Source: Actinomadura opuntiae (GTDB lineage: Bacteria; Actinomycetota; Actinomycetes; Streptosporangiales; Streptosporangiaceae). From it: 64,000 nt of DNA. The notes under the pieces are model-generated. The model was not told where the DNA came from. It was given only the letters and a program-made list of their open reading frames with translations, and did not search any database. The position numbers and the translations under genes are program-made. The DNA lies in NCBI RefSeq assembly GCF_030283205.1, contig NZ_JASNWF010000017.1, forward strand, positions 1 through 64,000. Reading direction: 5' to 3'. Positions 36,022 to 45,646 of the stretch are shown one piece after another (the first letter of the stretch is position 1; each line of letters opens with the position of its first letter).

Positions 36022-37388
36022 CCGACCCGCAGCTGGCGCTGAGCACGCGGGCAGCGCGCAATCTCGCGACGACGACCAAGTCCGTGCCGCAGATGCAGGG
36101 CATCACGCCGCGGTGGCTGCTCACGCTGCTGCCGTGGGTGCGCGCGGACGCGGGCGCCTACCGGGTGAACCGCCGGCTCACCTACGAGCTCGGTGACGGG
36201 CGCCTGACGTTCGTCAACGACGGCGCCAATGTCCGCGTCATCCCCGGCGAGCTGGCGGAGCTGCCCCAGCTGCGCGGCCTGGACGCGATGGTGCTGGACG
36301 CGATCGCGGGCCGGTTCACCCAGACCGAGTACGCCCCCGGCGACACGATCGCCGCGGCCGGCGACCCGATGGACCGCCTCCACCTGATCGCGCACGGCAA
36401 GATCGCCGAGGTCGGGGAGGGCGAGTACGGCGGCGAGACGCAGCTCGGCATCCGCGACGGCGGCGACTTCTTCGGCGACCAGGCCCTGCTCGGCGACGCC
36501 GGCGAATGGCCGCACACGTTCCGGGCCACCACCCCGGCGATCGTGCTGACCCTCTCGCCGACCGCGATCGAGGAGATCACCGAGCGGTCCGAGGCGCTGC
36601 GCGCGCGCCTGGAGGAGTACCGCAACGCCCCGAAACCGCCGCAGACCCGGCACGGCGAGGCCGCCATCGACCTGGCGTCCGGCCACGAGGGCGAGACCGC
36701 CCTGCCCGGCACGTTCGTCGACTACGAGACCTCGCCCCGCGAGTACGAGCTGGCCGTGACGCAGACGCTGCTGCGCGTCCACACCCGCGTCGCCGACCTC
36801 TACAACAAGCCGATGAACCAGATCGAGCAGCAGCTGCGGCTCACCGTCGAGGAGATCCGGGAGCGGCAGGAGCACGAGCTGGTCAACAACCGCGACTTCG
36901 GCCTGCTGCACAACGCCGACCTGCGGCACCGCATCCAGACCCGCGGCGGCCCGCCCACCCCCGACGACATGGACGAGCTGCTCGCCCGGCGCCGCAAGAC
37001 CCGCTTCTACCTCGCCCATCCGAAGGCGATCGCCGCGTTCGGCCGCGAGTGCACCCGGCGCGGGGTGTACCCGGCGCCCGTGGAGGTGGACGGCGGGCGG
37101 CGCGTGCAGGGCTGGCGCGGCGTCCCGATCTACCCGTGCGACAAGATCCCCGTCAGCCCGACCGGCACCACCTCGATCCTGGCGATGCGGACCGGCGAGG
37201 ACGACCAGGGCGTCATCGGGCTGCACCGCACCGGCATCCCCGACGAGGTGCAGCCGGGCCTGTCGGTGCGCTTCACCGGCGTCGACGACAGGGCGATCCT
37301 GTCCTACCTGGTCAGCGCCTACTACTCGGCCGCGGTGCTGGTGCCCGACGCGCTCGGCGTGCTGGAGAACGTCGAGATCGGCCGCTAG
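36018..37388 (+). CDS. Family 2B encapsulin shell protein, second copy
   Basis: 456 residues from ATG 36018, GGAGGT 8 nt upstream, ATGA overlap with the geosmin synthase. Same architecture as the first shell gene: LALSTRAARNLATTTKSVPQMQGITPRWLLTLLPWV, inserted cyclic-nucleotide-binding domain (FTQTEYAPGDTIAAAGDPMDRLHLIAHGKIAEVGEGEYG, GDFFGDQALLG), then the HK97-like part (VDYETSPREYELAVTQTLLRVHTRVADLYNKPMNQIEQQLRLTVEEIRERQEHELVNNRDFGLLHN). The phosphate-cassette Glu is Asp and its Arg is Trp. Differences from copy 1 cluster in the inserted domain and around residues 320-330 (ARRRKTRFYLAHP vs TLVWKDPAFFLAHP). Two copies suggest a mixed, two-component shell. Confidence 0.93.
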   Translation: MTDPQLALSTRAARNLATTTKSVPQMQGITPRWLLTLLPWVRADAGAYRVNRRLTYELGDGRLTFVNDGANVRVIPGELAELPQLRGLDAMVLDAIAGRFTQTEYAPGDTIAAAGDPMDRLHLIAHGKIAEVGEGEYGGETQLGIRDGGDFFGDQALLGDAGEWPHTFRATTPAIVLTLSPTAIEEITERSEALRARLEEYRNAPKPPQTRHGEAAIDLASGHEGETALPGTFVDYETSPREYELAVTQTLLRVHTRVADLYNKPMNQIEQQLRLTVEEIRERQEHELVNNRDFGLLHNADLRHRIQTRGGPPTPDDMDELLARRRKTRFYLAHPKAIAAFGRECTRRGVYPAPVEVDGGRRVQGWRGVPIYPCDKIPVSPTGTTSILAMRTGEDDQGVIGLHRTGIPDEVQPGLSVRFTGVDDRAILSYLVSAYYSAAVLVPDALGVLENVEIGR

Positions 37389-37439
37389 CCCGGCCGCACC
37401 GGGACCGGGCCGCGCCCCGGAGGAAGCGAGGGAGACGAG

Positions 37440-38468
37440 ATGCCGGTGGAGACCTCCGCCCGATCCGCCGCCGAGATCCTGGCGTGGAGCCGGGAGCTGG
37501 TGGAGCCCGCGCTGCGCGCCGTCGTCGAGGCGATGCCCGGCTCGATGCGCGGCATCGCCGAGTTCCACTTCGGGTGGCGCGACGAGGCGGGCCGGCCGGC
37601 GGCGGGGGCGGGCGGCAAGGCCGTCCGCCCGGCGCTGACGCTGCTGGCGGCCGAGGCGGCCGGCGGGACGGCGGCCGCCGCCCTGCCGGCCGCCGTCGCG
37701 GTCGAGCTGACGCACAACTTCTCGCTGCTGCACGACGACGTCATGGACGGCGACCGCACCCGCCGGCACCGGCCCACCGCGTGGACGGTGTTCGGGATCA
37801 GCGCCGCGATCCTCGCCGGGGACGGGCTGCTCGCCGGCGCCTACGAGGCGCTCGCGGACGCGCCGTCCCCGGACCCGGCGGGCGCGGTCCGGGTGCTCAG
37901 CCGCGCGGTCCTGGAGCTGGTGGAGGGGCAGAGCGCCGACACCTCGTTCGAGGACCGCACGGACGTCACGCCCGCCGAGTGCCTGGCGATGGCGGGCGGG
38001 AAGACCGGCGCGCTGCTCGGCGCCGCGTGCGCGCTCGGCGCCCTGTACGGGGGCGGCGCCGGGCGCGCGTCCCGGTTCCGGGTGTTCGGCGAGCGGCTCG
38101 GGCTGGCGTTCCAGCTGGTCGACGACCTGCTCGGCATCTGGGGCGACCCGGCCGTCACCGGCAAGCCCGTCCACTCCGACCTGCGCAACCGCAAGAAGTC
38201 GCTGCCGGTGGTGGCGGCGCTGACGTCCGGCACGGCGGCGGGGGAGGAGCTCGCGGCGCTGTACCTGCGGCCCGGCGCGCTCGCCGGTGACGAGCCGGCC
38301 CGCGCCGCCGCGCTGATCGAGGCGGCCGGCGGCCGGGACTGGGCGGCGGCGGAGGCCGACGCCCTGGTCGCGAGCGCGCTCGCCGAACTGGACGCCGCCG
38401 ACCCCGTCCCGGCGGCCGCCGCGGAGCTGCGGGCGGTCGCGCACCTGCTCACGCACCGCGACCACTGA
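37440..38468 (+). CDS. Short-chain (E)-prenyl diphosphate synthase
   Basis: 342 residues from ATG 37440; GGAGG about 16 nt upstream and GGGAGA closer. First Asp-rich motif DDVMD (99-103), second DDLLGIWGD (228-236), GKAVRPALTLLAAEAAGG near the N-terminus, and RNRKKSLPVVAAL. The residue five before the first motif is Phe94, a sign of short products (GPP, FPP or GGPP). Last gene of the encapsulin operon, 51 bp after copy 2. It would supply FPP to the geosmin synthase, perhaps inside or on the shell; no GLGTSA motif was seen in it. Confidence 0.92.
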   Translation: MPVETSARSAAEILAWSRELVEPALRAVVEAMPGSMRGIAEFHFGWRDEAGRPAAGAGGKAVRPALTLLAAEAAGGTAAAALPAAVAVELTHNFSLLHDDVMDGDRTRRHRPTAWTVFGISAAILAGDGLLAGAYEALADAPSPDPAGAVRVLSRAVLELVEGQSADTSFEDRTDVTPAECLAMAGGKTGALLGAACALGALYGGGAGRASRFRVFGERLGLAFQLVDDLLGIWGDPAVTGKPVHSDLRNRKKSLPVVAALTSGTAAGEELAALYLRPGALAGDEPARAAALIEAAGGRDWAAAEADALVASALAELDAADPVPAAAAELRAVAHLLTHRDH

Positions 38469-38507
38469 TCCGGGGAAACCCGGCGTTGCCGTCGTTATAG
38501 TGCCGGT

Positions 38508-39970
<1,463 letters not shown>

Positions 39971-39974
<4 letters not shown>

Positions 39975-40381
39975 CAGCGGACGCGCACGGCGGTGCGCCC
40001 CAGCCCCGCGATCAGGACGGCGCCGACGACCAGGTGCATCGCCGTCAGCGCGGCGTAGGTGCCCGGGCCTTCGGAGTCCAGCGGGCCGGTCATCGACACC
40101 CCGAGGACGATGCCGGCGGTGATCCCCCAGGTGCGGCCGGGGCGCTTGGCGCGGCGCTCCATGACGGCCAGCAGCGCCCAGCCGGCCAGCCCGACCAGCA
40201 GCGTGGACACCAGCACGGCGGCCGGGCCGACGTGCCGCCCCCGGGCGTGCATGCCGGCCCCGGCGATGGGGTCGGCGATCACCCAGACCAGCAGGGCGGC
40301 GGCGGCCGCGGCGAGGACGGTGAGGGCGCGGCGGACGGTGACGCCGCCGGCGGCGGGACGGGTTCCGGTGATCTCGTTCAT
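39971..40381 (-). CDS. DUF6069-family membrane protein
   Basis: 136 residues from ATG 40381. Four hydrophobic helices (ALTVLAAAAAALLVWVIADPIAG, VLVSTLLVGLAGWALLAVMERR, GITAGIVLGVSMTGPL, TAMHLVVGAVLIAGLG) in the order typical of DUF6069. Function unknown in the family. Its stop overlaps the kinase stop region (4 bp), so the two genes converge without a gap. Confidence 0.8.
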
Positions 40382-40512
40382 GCCGGCAACGATCGCCGCC
40401 GGGCGGGGCACGGCGCATCGGGCGCGCGGCTGCGGCGGCCCCGTCCCCGGCCCGGGGCACCCCCTACTTCGGTAGGTGTCGCGGCCGCCGGGCCCCGCCT
40501 TACCCTGACCCC

Positions 40513-41670
40513 GTGAACAGCGAGAACGTCTGCGAAGACGAGCGGCGCGGCCCGCGGTTCGCGGTCGGCGCGGCCGTGGTCGTCGCCGCCGTCGGGGCGC
40601 TCGGCGCGGTGACGCTCTGGGGCCGGCCCGCGGGGGACCCGGTGCCGCTCGGATTCGACATCGCGGCCGGGGCGCTGGCCTGCGTCCTGTCGCCGCTCGT
40701 CCTGCGGCGCCCGGTGCCCGGCACGCTCGCGCTGACCGTGCTGGCCGCGCTGTCCCCGGCGGCGACGCCCGCGGCGGCCTTCGGCGCGTTGCACGTCGCG
40801 CAGCGGCGCCGGTTCCCGGTCGCGGTCGCGGTCGGCGCCGCGGGGATCGCCGCGCACGCGGCGCGCGGGCTCTGGCGGCCCATGGGCGGCATCACCTACG
40901 CCTGGTGGCTGCTGCTGGTCGCCCTCGCGTACGGCGCGCTGGTCGGCTGGGGCGCGCTGGCGCAGGCGCGCCGCGCGCTGCTGGCGTCGCTGCGCGAGCG
41001 GGCCCGCCGCGCCGAGGCCGAGCAGGGCCGCCGCGTCGCCGAGGCGCGGATGCTGGAGCGCACCCGCATGGCCCGCGAGATGCACGACGTCCTCGCGCAC
41101 CGGCTGTCGCTGCTGGCCACCTACGCGGGCGCGCTGGAGTACCGCCCGGACGCGCCGCCGGAGAAGCTCGCGCAGGCCGCCGGCGTCATTCGCGCCGGGG
41201 TGCACCAGGCCCTCGACGAGCTGCGCGAGGTGATCGGCGTGCTGCGCGACGAGGACGCCCGCGACGACGACCGCCCGCAGCCCGTCCTCGCCGACCTGCC
41301 CGCCCTGGTGGCGGAGTCGCGGGACGCCGGCGGCAGCGTGCAGCTGCGGGACGCGGTGGTCGAGCCCGCCGCGCTGCCCGCCGCCGCCGGGCGCACCGCC
41401 TACCGGGTCGTGCAGGAGGGGCTGACGAACGCCCGCAAGCACGCGGCGGGCCGTCCGGTGCGGGTGGCGATCGAGGGCCGTCCGGGCACCCGGCTGGTGA
41501 TCGACATCCGGAACCCGCTGCCGCCGGACGGCACCGCCCCGCTCGCGCCCGGCACCGGCACCGGCCTGGTCGGGCTGACCGAGCGGGTGCAGCTGGCGGG
41601 CGGCCGGCTGGACCACGAGGTCGCCGCCGGGGAGTTCCGGCTGCGCGCCTGGCTACCATGGCCGGCGTGA
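40513..41670 (+). CDS. NarL-type sensor histidine kinase
   Basis: 385 residues. Several N-terminal membrane helices (about 15-145), a dimerisation helix with the phospho-acceptor in TRMAREMHDVLAHRLSLL (His191, HisKA_3 type), and a HATPase_c domain (YRVVQEGLTNARKHAAG as N box, GTGTGLVGLTERVQLAGG as G box). TACCCT ends 6 nt before the GTG, indicating leaderless transcription. The 3' end overlaps the response-regulator gene by 13 bp; they form one two-component system. Confidence 0.92.
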   Translation: MNSENVCEDERRGPRFAVGAAVVVAAVGALGAVTLWGRPAGDPVPLGFDIAAGALACVLSPLVLRRPVPGTLALTVLAALSPAATPAAAFGALHVAQRRRFPVAVAVGAAGIAAHAARGLWRPMGGITYAWWLLLVALAYGALVGWGALAQARRALLASLRERARRAEAEQGRRVAEARMLERTRMAREMHDVLAHRLSLLATYAGALEYRPDAPPEKLAQAAGVIRAGVHQALDELREVIGVLRDEDARDDDRPQPVLADLPALVAESRDAGGSVQLRDAVVEPAALPAAAGRTAYRVVQEGLTNARKHAAGRPVRVAIEGRPGTRLVIDIRNPLPPDGTAPLAPGTGTGLVGLTERVQLAGGRLDHEVAAGEFRLRAWLPWPA

Positions 41671-42320
41671 ACCGCCCCCTGCGCGTTCTGATCGTGGACG
41701 ACGACGCGCTCGTCCGCGCCGGCCTGTCGATGATGCTGGACGGCATCCACGGCATCTCGGTCGTGGGGGAGGCGGCCGACGGCGCCGAGGTCCCCGAGGC
41801 CGCCGACCTGCACGCGCCCGACGTCGTCCTGATGGACCTGCGGATGCCGCGGGTGGACGGCATCACCGCCACCCGCGCCCTGCGCCGCCGCGACCCGGCG
41901 CCGGAGGTCATCGTCCTGACCACGTTCGACACCGACGAGAACATCCTGCACGCGCTGCGCGCCGGCGCGAGCGGGTTCCTGCTCAAGGACACCCCGCCCG
42001 CGCAGATCGTCGACGCCGTCCGGCACGTCGCGGCGGGCGACCCGATCCTGTCGCCGCGGATCACCCGCCGCCTGATGGACCGGGCCGCCGTCCAGGCCGG
42101 CGCCTACGAGCGCGCCCGCACCGCGCTGGCCAGGCTCAGCCCGCGCGAGAACGACGTGGTCGTCGCGATCGGCGAGGGCCGCTCCAACGCCGAGATCGGC
42201 GCCGAGCTGTTCATGAGCGTGGCGACCGTCAAGGCCCACGTGTCCAGCATCCTCACCAAGCTGGGCCTGGACAACCGCACCCAGATCGCGCTGCTCGCGC
42301 ACGATGCCGGCCTCGCCTGA
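41658..42320 (+). CDS. NarL/FixJ-type response regulator
   Basis: 220 residues from ATG 41658 (GTG 41667 also possible). Receiver domain LRVLIVDDDALVRAGLSMML with phospho-acceptor Asp60 in VVLMDLRMPRVDG, Thr in VLTTFDTDENI and Lys in FLLKDTPP; C-terminal LuxR-type HTH LSPRENDVVVAIGEGRSNAEIGAELFMSVATVKAHVSSILTKLGLDNRTQIALLA. Partner of the upstream kinase. Targets unknown. Confidence 0.94.
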   Translation: MAGVNRPLRVLIVDDDALVRAGLSMMLDGIHGISVVGEAADGAEVPEAADLHAPDVVLMDLRMPRVDGITATRALRRRDPAPEVIVLTTFDTDENILHALRAGASGFLLKDTPPAQIVDAVRHVAAGDPILSPRITRRLMDRAAVQAGAYERARTALARLSPRENDVVVAIGEGRSNAEIGAELFMSVATVKAHVSSILTKLGLDNRTQIALLAHDAGLA

Positions 42321-42342
42321 CCGCCGGGCGGCCGCGTCCGCG

Positions 42343-42774
42343 TCAGGCCATGACCACGTCGATAGTCGCGGCCGTCAGCAGGAGGCAGACGGGCGTGTAG
42401 AGGGCCAGGTTGAGCTTGTAGAAGACGGAGTCCTTCCGGGCGCCGACGCCCAGCGCCCAGACGAGGCCGGCGCCGGCGCGCAGGGCGAGCCCGGCGGCGA
42501 CGGCGGCGGCTCCGGCCGCCGGGAGCCAGCCGGGCAGGCCGGGCAGGATCACGTCGGCCCGGGCCAGCACGGCGACCGCCCCCACCGACAGGATCAGGAC
42601 GAGCGGGGCCAGCACGCGCGGCGTGAAGGGGACGTCGGCGTTCAGCAGGCCGCGGGACAGGGTGGTCACGTCGCGGGCGGGCCAGGTGCGCCCGGTCATC
42701 CAGTACACGTGCAGGAGCGCGTCCAGGCCCAGGACCGCGGCCGTCAGCAGAGCGGCGATTTCGTAGGTTTCCAT
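42343..42774 (-). CDS. DUF3995-family membrane protein
   Basis: 143 residues from ATG 42774. Four hydrophobic helices; AALLTAAVLGLDALLHVYWMTGRTWPA at the start and ALGVGARKDSVFYKLNLALYTPVCLLLTAATID at the end are typical of DUF3995. Third gene after an ECF sigma factor on the same strand (46 bp from the preceding stop), so likely part of that regulon. Function unknown. Confidence 0.8.
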   Translation of the reverse strand: METYEIAALLTAAVLGLDALLHVYWMTGRTWPARDVTTLSRGLLNADVPFTPRVLAPLVLILSVGAVAVLARADVILPGLPGWLPAAGAAAVAAGLALRAGAGLVWALGVGARKDSVFYKLNLALYTPVCLLLTAATIDVVMA

Positions 42775-42820
42775 GTCTGGAAGAGGAGCCGGGACCGCCG
42801 CGGCACTCCCGTGACGTGCG

Positions 42821-43279
42821 TCACTCCTCCGGCGTGAACCGCCTGACGAAGCGGCGCAGCACGAGCGGGCCGAGCAGCCGCCGCAGCGGCGGGCCGGCGA
42901 CGCGCATACCCGGCGCACGGACCCCGGCCATGTAGGCGAAGCGGGTTGCGTCCCCGGCGGGGACGGCGGCCATGCCGAACACCAGCAGGCGGCTCTGCAT
43001 CAGGCACCAGCCGGGACGCAGCACCATGTCGAAGTGCGCGCGCAGGCCCGAACGGCCGTGCACCAGGGCGCGCATCCGCTCGCCCTCGCGTTCGGTGACG
43101 CGCAGCGAGCGCACGTCGGGCACCAGGCCGGGGAAGCCGCGCTCCGGGTCGCCGAGCACCGTCCACACGTCCTCGAACGCGGCCGGCAGCACCGCCTCCT
43201 CCAGCACGGCGCCGGGGAACGCGGCGGCCAGCGCGCGGAGCCGGCGCACGTCGTCCAGCTCTCCGACGGGCCAGGTCAC
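42821..43279 (-). CDS. SRPBCC/START-like protein (DUF2867-like)
   Basis: 152 residues from GTG 43279, whose GTGA overlaps the sigma-factor stop. The fold pattern of the SRPBCC group is visible: EEAVLPAAFEDVWTVLGDPERGFPGLVPDVRSLRVTEREGERMRALVHGRSGLRAHFDMVLRPGWCLMQSRLLVFGMAA. These proteins bind hydrophobic ligands. Translational coupling to the sigma gene suggests a joint role, possibly control of the sigma factor, but no anti-sigma motif is seen. Confidence 0.7.
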   Translation of the reverse strand: MTWPVGELDDVRRLRALAAAFPGAVLEEAVLPAAFEDVWTVLGDPERGFPGLVPDVRSLRVTEREGERMRALVHGRSGLRAHFDMVLRPGWCLMQSRLLVFGMAAVPAGDATRFAYMAGVRAPGMRVAGPPLRRLLGPLVLRRFVRRFTPEE

Positions 43280-43788
43280 GTCGTGCTCCCTTCGTCGCGC
43301 CAGCTCAGCCGGAAGCGCGCCCGCGCCCGGAACAGCCGCGACCGGACGGTCCCGGCCGGCACCCGCAGCATCCGCGCCGCGGTCTCCTCGTCCAGACCCT
43401 CCAGGTCGCGCAGCGTGAGCACGGCGCGGTGCTCGGGCGACAGGCGGTCGAGCACGTCGCGGACGTCGGCGGCCAGCGACGGGTCGCCGGGCGCGGGCAG
43501 GTCGGCCGGCTCGGCGGGGACCGTCCGGGACGACCGCCGCGCCACCCGCACCGCCTCCCGGACGGCGATGACCCGCACCCAGCCGAACAGCGCCTCCGGA
43601 GCGCGCAGGCCCTTCAGCTCGCGCATGACCACGATCAGCGTCTCCTGGGCGGCGTCCGGCGCGTCCTGCAGCGCGATCGGCCCGCAGAGCCGCCGCACGT
43701 ACGGGGCGAGCGCCTCCAGCATCTCGTTCAGCGCCATGAGGTCGCCGCGTTGCGCACGCCTCACGACGTCGGGATCGAGCGCGCTCAC
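43276..43788 (-). CDS. ECF RNA polymerase sigma factor
   Basis: 170 residues from GTG 43788. Region 2 is short but recognisable (LNEMLEALAPYVRRLCGPIALQDAPDAAQETLIVVMRELKGLRAPEALFGWVRVIAVREA) and region 4 is clear (LDRLSPEHRAVLTLRDLEGLDEETAARMLRVPAGTVRSRLFRARARFRL). TAGGGT ends 7 nt before the GTG: probably leaderless. Followed by the coupled SRPBCC gene and a DUF3995 gene; no anti-sigma gene is adjacent. Confidence 0.9.
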   Translation of the reverse strand: MSALDPDVVRRAQRGDLMALNEMLEALAPYVRRLCGPIALQDAPDAAQETLIVVMRELKGLRAPEALFGWVRVIAVREAVRVARRSSRTVPAEPADLPAPGDPSLAADVRDVLDRLSPEHRAVLTLRDLEGLDEETAARMLRVPAGTVRSRLFRARARFRLSWRDEGSTT

Positions 43789-43811
43789 CGGCCCGACCCT
43801 ATCCCTCGAAT

Positions 43812-43833
43812 GACTCGATAGTATGTTCGAGTC
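43812..43833. promoter_or_regulatory. Operator-like palindrome around a -10 box
   Basis: GACTCGA (43812-43818) and TCGAGTC (43827-43833) are perfect arms with an 8-nt spacer that contains TAGTAT (43819-43824), a -10 box whose predicted start falls at or next to GTG 43834. The divergent sigma gene starts 24 bp away, so one site could control both. Confidence 0.5.
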
Positions 43834-44055
43834 GTGCATGTCCCGTTCCTGTGCCCCCGCGGCCACCGCCTCGCGCCCGGCCACGTCATCGTCGGCTGGT
43901 CGCCGTGCGTCTGCCCGCCCTGCGGCGGCCGCGCCCGCGGCCTGCGCGGCCACCGCACCTACCTGTGCCTCGACTGCAAGGACGAGCACGTCACGACGAA
44001 GTGCTACCTCCCGCACCACGTCCCCGCGCAGGGCGCCGCCTACCGCTGGCCGTGA
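43834..44055 (+). CDS. Small Cys-rich (zinc-ribbon-like) protein
   Basis: 73 residues from GTG 43834. Seven Cys: Cys7 (CPRGH), Cys25/27/30 (CVCPPCGG), Cys45/48 (CLDC) and Cys57, with several His, i.e. two potential CxxC metal knuckles. Not recognised beyond that. TAGTAT inside a palindrome precedes it with 9 nt spacing and no ribosome binding site, so it may be leaderless and tightly repressed. Could bind zinc or sense redox state; inference. Confidence 0.7.
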   Translation: MHVPFLCPRGHRLAPGHVIVGWSPCVCPPCGGRARGLRGHRTYLCLDCKDEHVTTKCYLPHHVPAQGAAYRWP

Positions 44056-44080
44056 GCCCGCCGGCGGCTAGGCTGTGATC

Positions 44081-44935
44081 ATGACGGAGCGGTGGGCACT
44101 GGGCGGCGACCTGGACGTCGGGCGGATCGGGTACGGCGCGATGAAGCTGTCCGGCTGGCCGGGCGGCCCCCGTCCCGACCGCTACACGGCCCTGACCGTG
44201 CTGCGCCGCGCCGTCGAACTCGGCGTGAACCACATCGACACCTCGCACTACTACGCGCAGGACGGCGTGGCGGCCAACGAGCTGATCCGCGAGGCGCTGC
44301 ACCCGTACCCGGACGACCTGGTCATCGTCACCAAGGTCGGCGCGCTCATCGAGGGCCCCGACATCCACCTGCCCGGTCCCGAGCAGACCGGCCTCACCCC
44401 CGACGGCCTGCGCCGCGGCGTCGAGGCCAACCTCCGCACGCTCGGCGTGGACCGGCTGGACGTCGTGAACCTGCGCATGGGCGAACTCGCCGAGGCCCGC
44501 ACCCCGATCGCCGAGCCGCTGGAGACCCTCCTGTCCCTCCGCGACGAGGGCCTGATCCGCCACCTCGGCGTCTCCAACGTCTCGGCCGCCGAGTTCGCCG
44601 AGGCCCGCCGGGTCGTGCCGATCGCCTGCGTCCAGAACCTCTACAACGTCGCCCAGCGCGACGACGACCCGCTCGTGGACGCGTGCGCCGAGGCGGGCAT
44701 CGCCTACGTCCCCTACTTCCCGGTCGGCGGGTTCCAGCCGCTCACCGCCGACCGCCTGAACACCGTCGCCGCCCGCCACCGGGCGACCGTCCCGCAGGTC
44801 GCGCTGGCCTGGCTGCTGGCCCGCTCGCCGAACATCCTCCTCATCCCCGGCACCGGCTCCCCGGCGCACCTGGAGGAGAACTGCGCCGCCGCCGACGTCC
44901 ACCTCACCCCCGAGGACCTCGCCGACCTCGGCTGA
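44081..44935 (+). CDS. Aldo/keto reductase
   Basis: 284 residues from ATG 44081. LDVGRIGYGAMKLSGW at the N-terminus, catalytic Asp53/Tyr58 in NHIDTSHYYAQDGVAANELIREAL, Lys85 in VIVTKVG, GVEANLRTLGVDRLDVVNLR, LIRHLGVSNVSAAEF, and the NADPH-binding end LLIPGTGSPAHLEENCAA. Reduces aldehydes or ketones with NADPH; substrate unknown. TAGGCT ends 6 nt before the ATG (leaderless); a GTG at 44075 is in frame but overlaps that spacing. Confidence 0.93.
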   Translation: MTERWALGGDLDVGRIGYGAMKLSGWPGGPRPDRYTALTVLRRAVELGVNHIDTSHYYAQDGVAANELIREALHPYPDDLVIVTKVGALIEGPDIHLPGPEQTGLTPDGLRRGVEANLRTLGVDRLDVVNLRMGELAEARTPIAEPLETLLSLRDEGLIRHLGVSNVSAAEFAEARRVVPIACVQNLYNVAQRDDDPLVDACAEAGIAYVPYFPVGGFQPLTADRLNTVAARHRATVPQVALAWLLARSPNILLIPGTGSPAHLEENCAAADVHLTPEDLADLG

Positions 44936-44966
44936 TCCGTCCGCGGGAACCCGGAGACGGCGTCCG

Positions 44967-44999
44967 AGGGATAACCGGTGTAGGCACACCGCGATCCCT
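44967..44999 (+). terminator. Hairpin between aldo/keto reductase and sigma locus
   Basis: Outer arms AGGGAT/ATCCCT (44967-44972, 44994-44999) and inner CGGTGT/ACACCG (44976-44981, 44986-44991) with loop AGGC. It ends directly before the GGAGG of the next locus, so it may end the reductase message or fold over the sigma leader. Confidence 0.5.
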
Positions 45000-45011
45000 G
45001 GGAGGCCCCCG

Positions 45012-45047
45012 ATGACAGAGCCGTCGACACAGCCGGCCGCGTGGTGA
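45012..45047 (+). CDS. Possible 11-residue leader peptide of sigma factor gene
   Basis: ATG 45012 follows a good GGAGG (45001-45005) and encodes MTEPSTQPAAW, ending in a TGA (45045-45047) that overlaps the likely sigma start GTG 45044. The only Shine-Dalgarno in the leader serves this short frame, so the sigma factor would be made by re-initiation after it. Confidence 0.5.
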   Translation: MTEPSTQPAAW

Positions 45048-45646
45048 TCGGTATCCGGGCGCGGCCGGGCCGTCCGGCCGCGACGGCGCAGGGCGACGCC
45101 GAGCTGATCCGCAGATCCCTCGCGGAACCGGACGCGTTCACCGCGGTGTACGACCGGCACGCGCCCGCGATCCACCGGTACGTCGCGCGCCGCCTCGGCC
45201 CCGACGCGGCCGACGACCTGATGGCCGAGACGTTCCTGATCGCCTTCCGCAAACGCCGCCGCTACGACCTCGCCCGCGCCGACGCCCGGCCCTGGCTGTA
45301 CGGGATCGCGACCCGGCTCGTCGCCCGGCACCGCAAGGCCGAGACGGCCCGCTACCTGCTGCTGGAACGGCTCGGCGGCGAGACGGCCGCCGAACCCGTC
45401 GACAGCGAGGCGCGGGTCAGCGCGCAGGCGCTGCGCGGCCCGCTCGCCCGGGCGCTCGCCGACCTGCCCAAGGCCTACCGGGAGCCGCTGCTCCTGGTGG
45501 CCTGGGCCGACCTGAGCTACGAGGAGGTGGCCGCGGCACTGGAGATCCCCGTGGGCACCGTCCGGTCCCGGCTGTCGCGCGGCCGGGCCCGGCTCCGCAC
45601 GGCGCTCGGCGGCGCCGACCCCACCGAGGAGGACGTCGATGGATGA
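45044..45646 (+). CDS. ECF RNA polymerase sigma factor
   Basis: 200 residues from GTG 45044 (GTG 45041 in the same frame is possible). Region 2: DAFTAVYDRHAPAIHRYVARRLGPDAADDLMAETFLIAFRKRRRYDLARADARPWLYGIATRLVARHRK. Region 4: LARALADLPKAYREPLLLVAWADLSYEEVAAALEIPVGTVRSRLSRGRARLRTAL. The stop overlaps the start of a membrane protein of the CU044_5270 type, the usual partner and presumed anti-sigma of this ECF class. Confidence 0.93.
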   Translation: MIGIRARPGRPAATAQGDAELIRRSLAEPDAFTAVYDRHAPAIHRYVARRLGPDAADDLMAETFLIAFRKRRRYDLARADARPWLYGIATRLVARHRKAETARYLLLERLGGETAAEPVDSEARVSAQALRGPLARALADLPKAYREPLLLVAWADLSYEEVAAALEIPVGTVRSRLSRGRARLRTALGGADPTEEDVDG

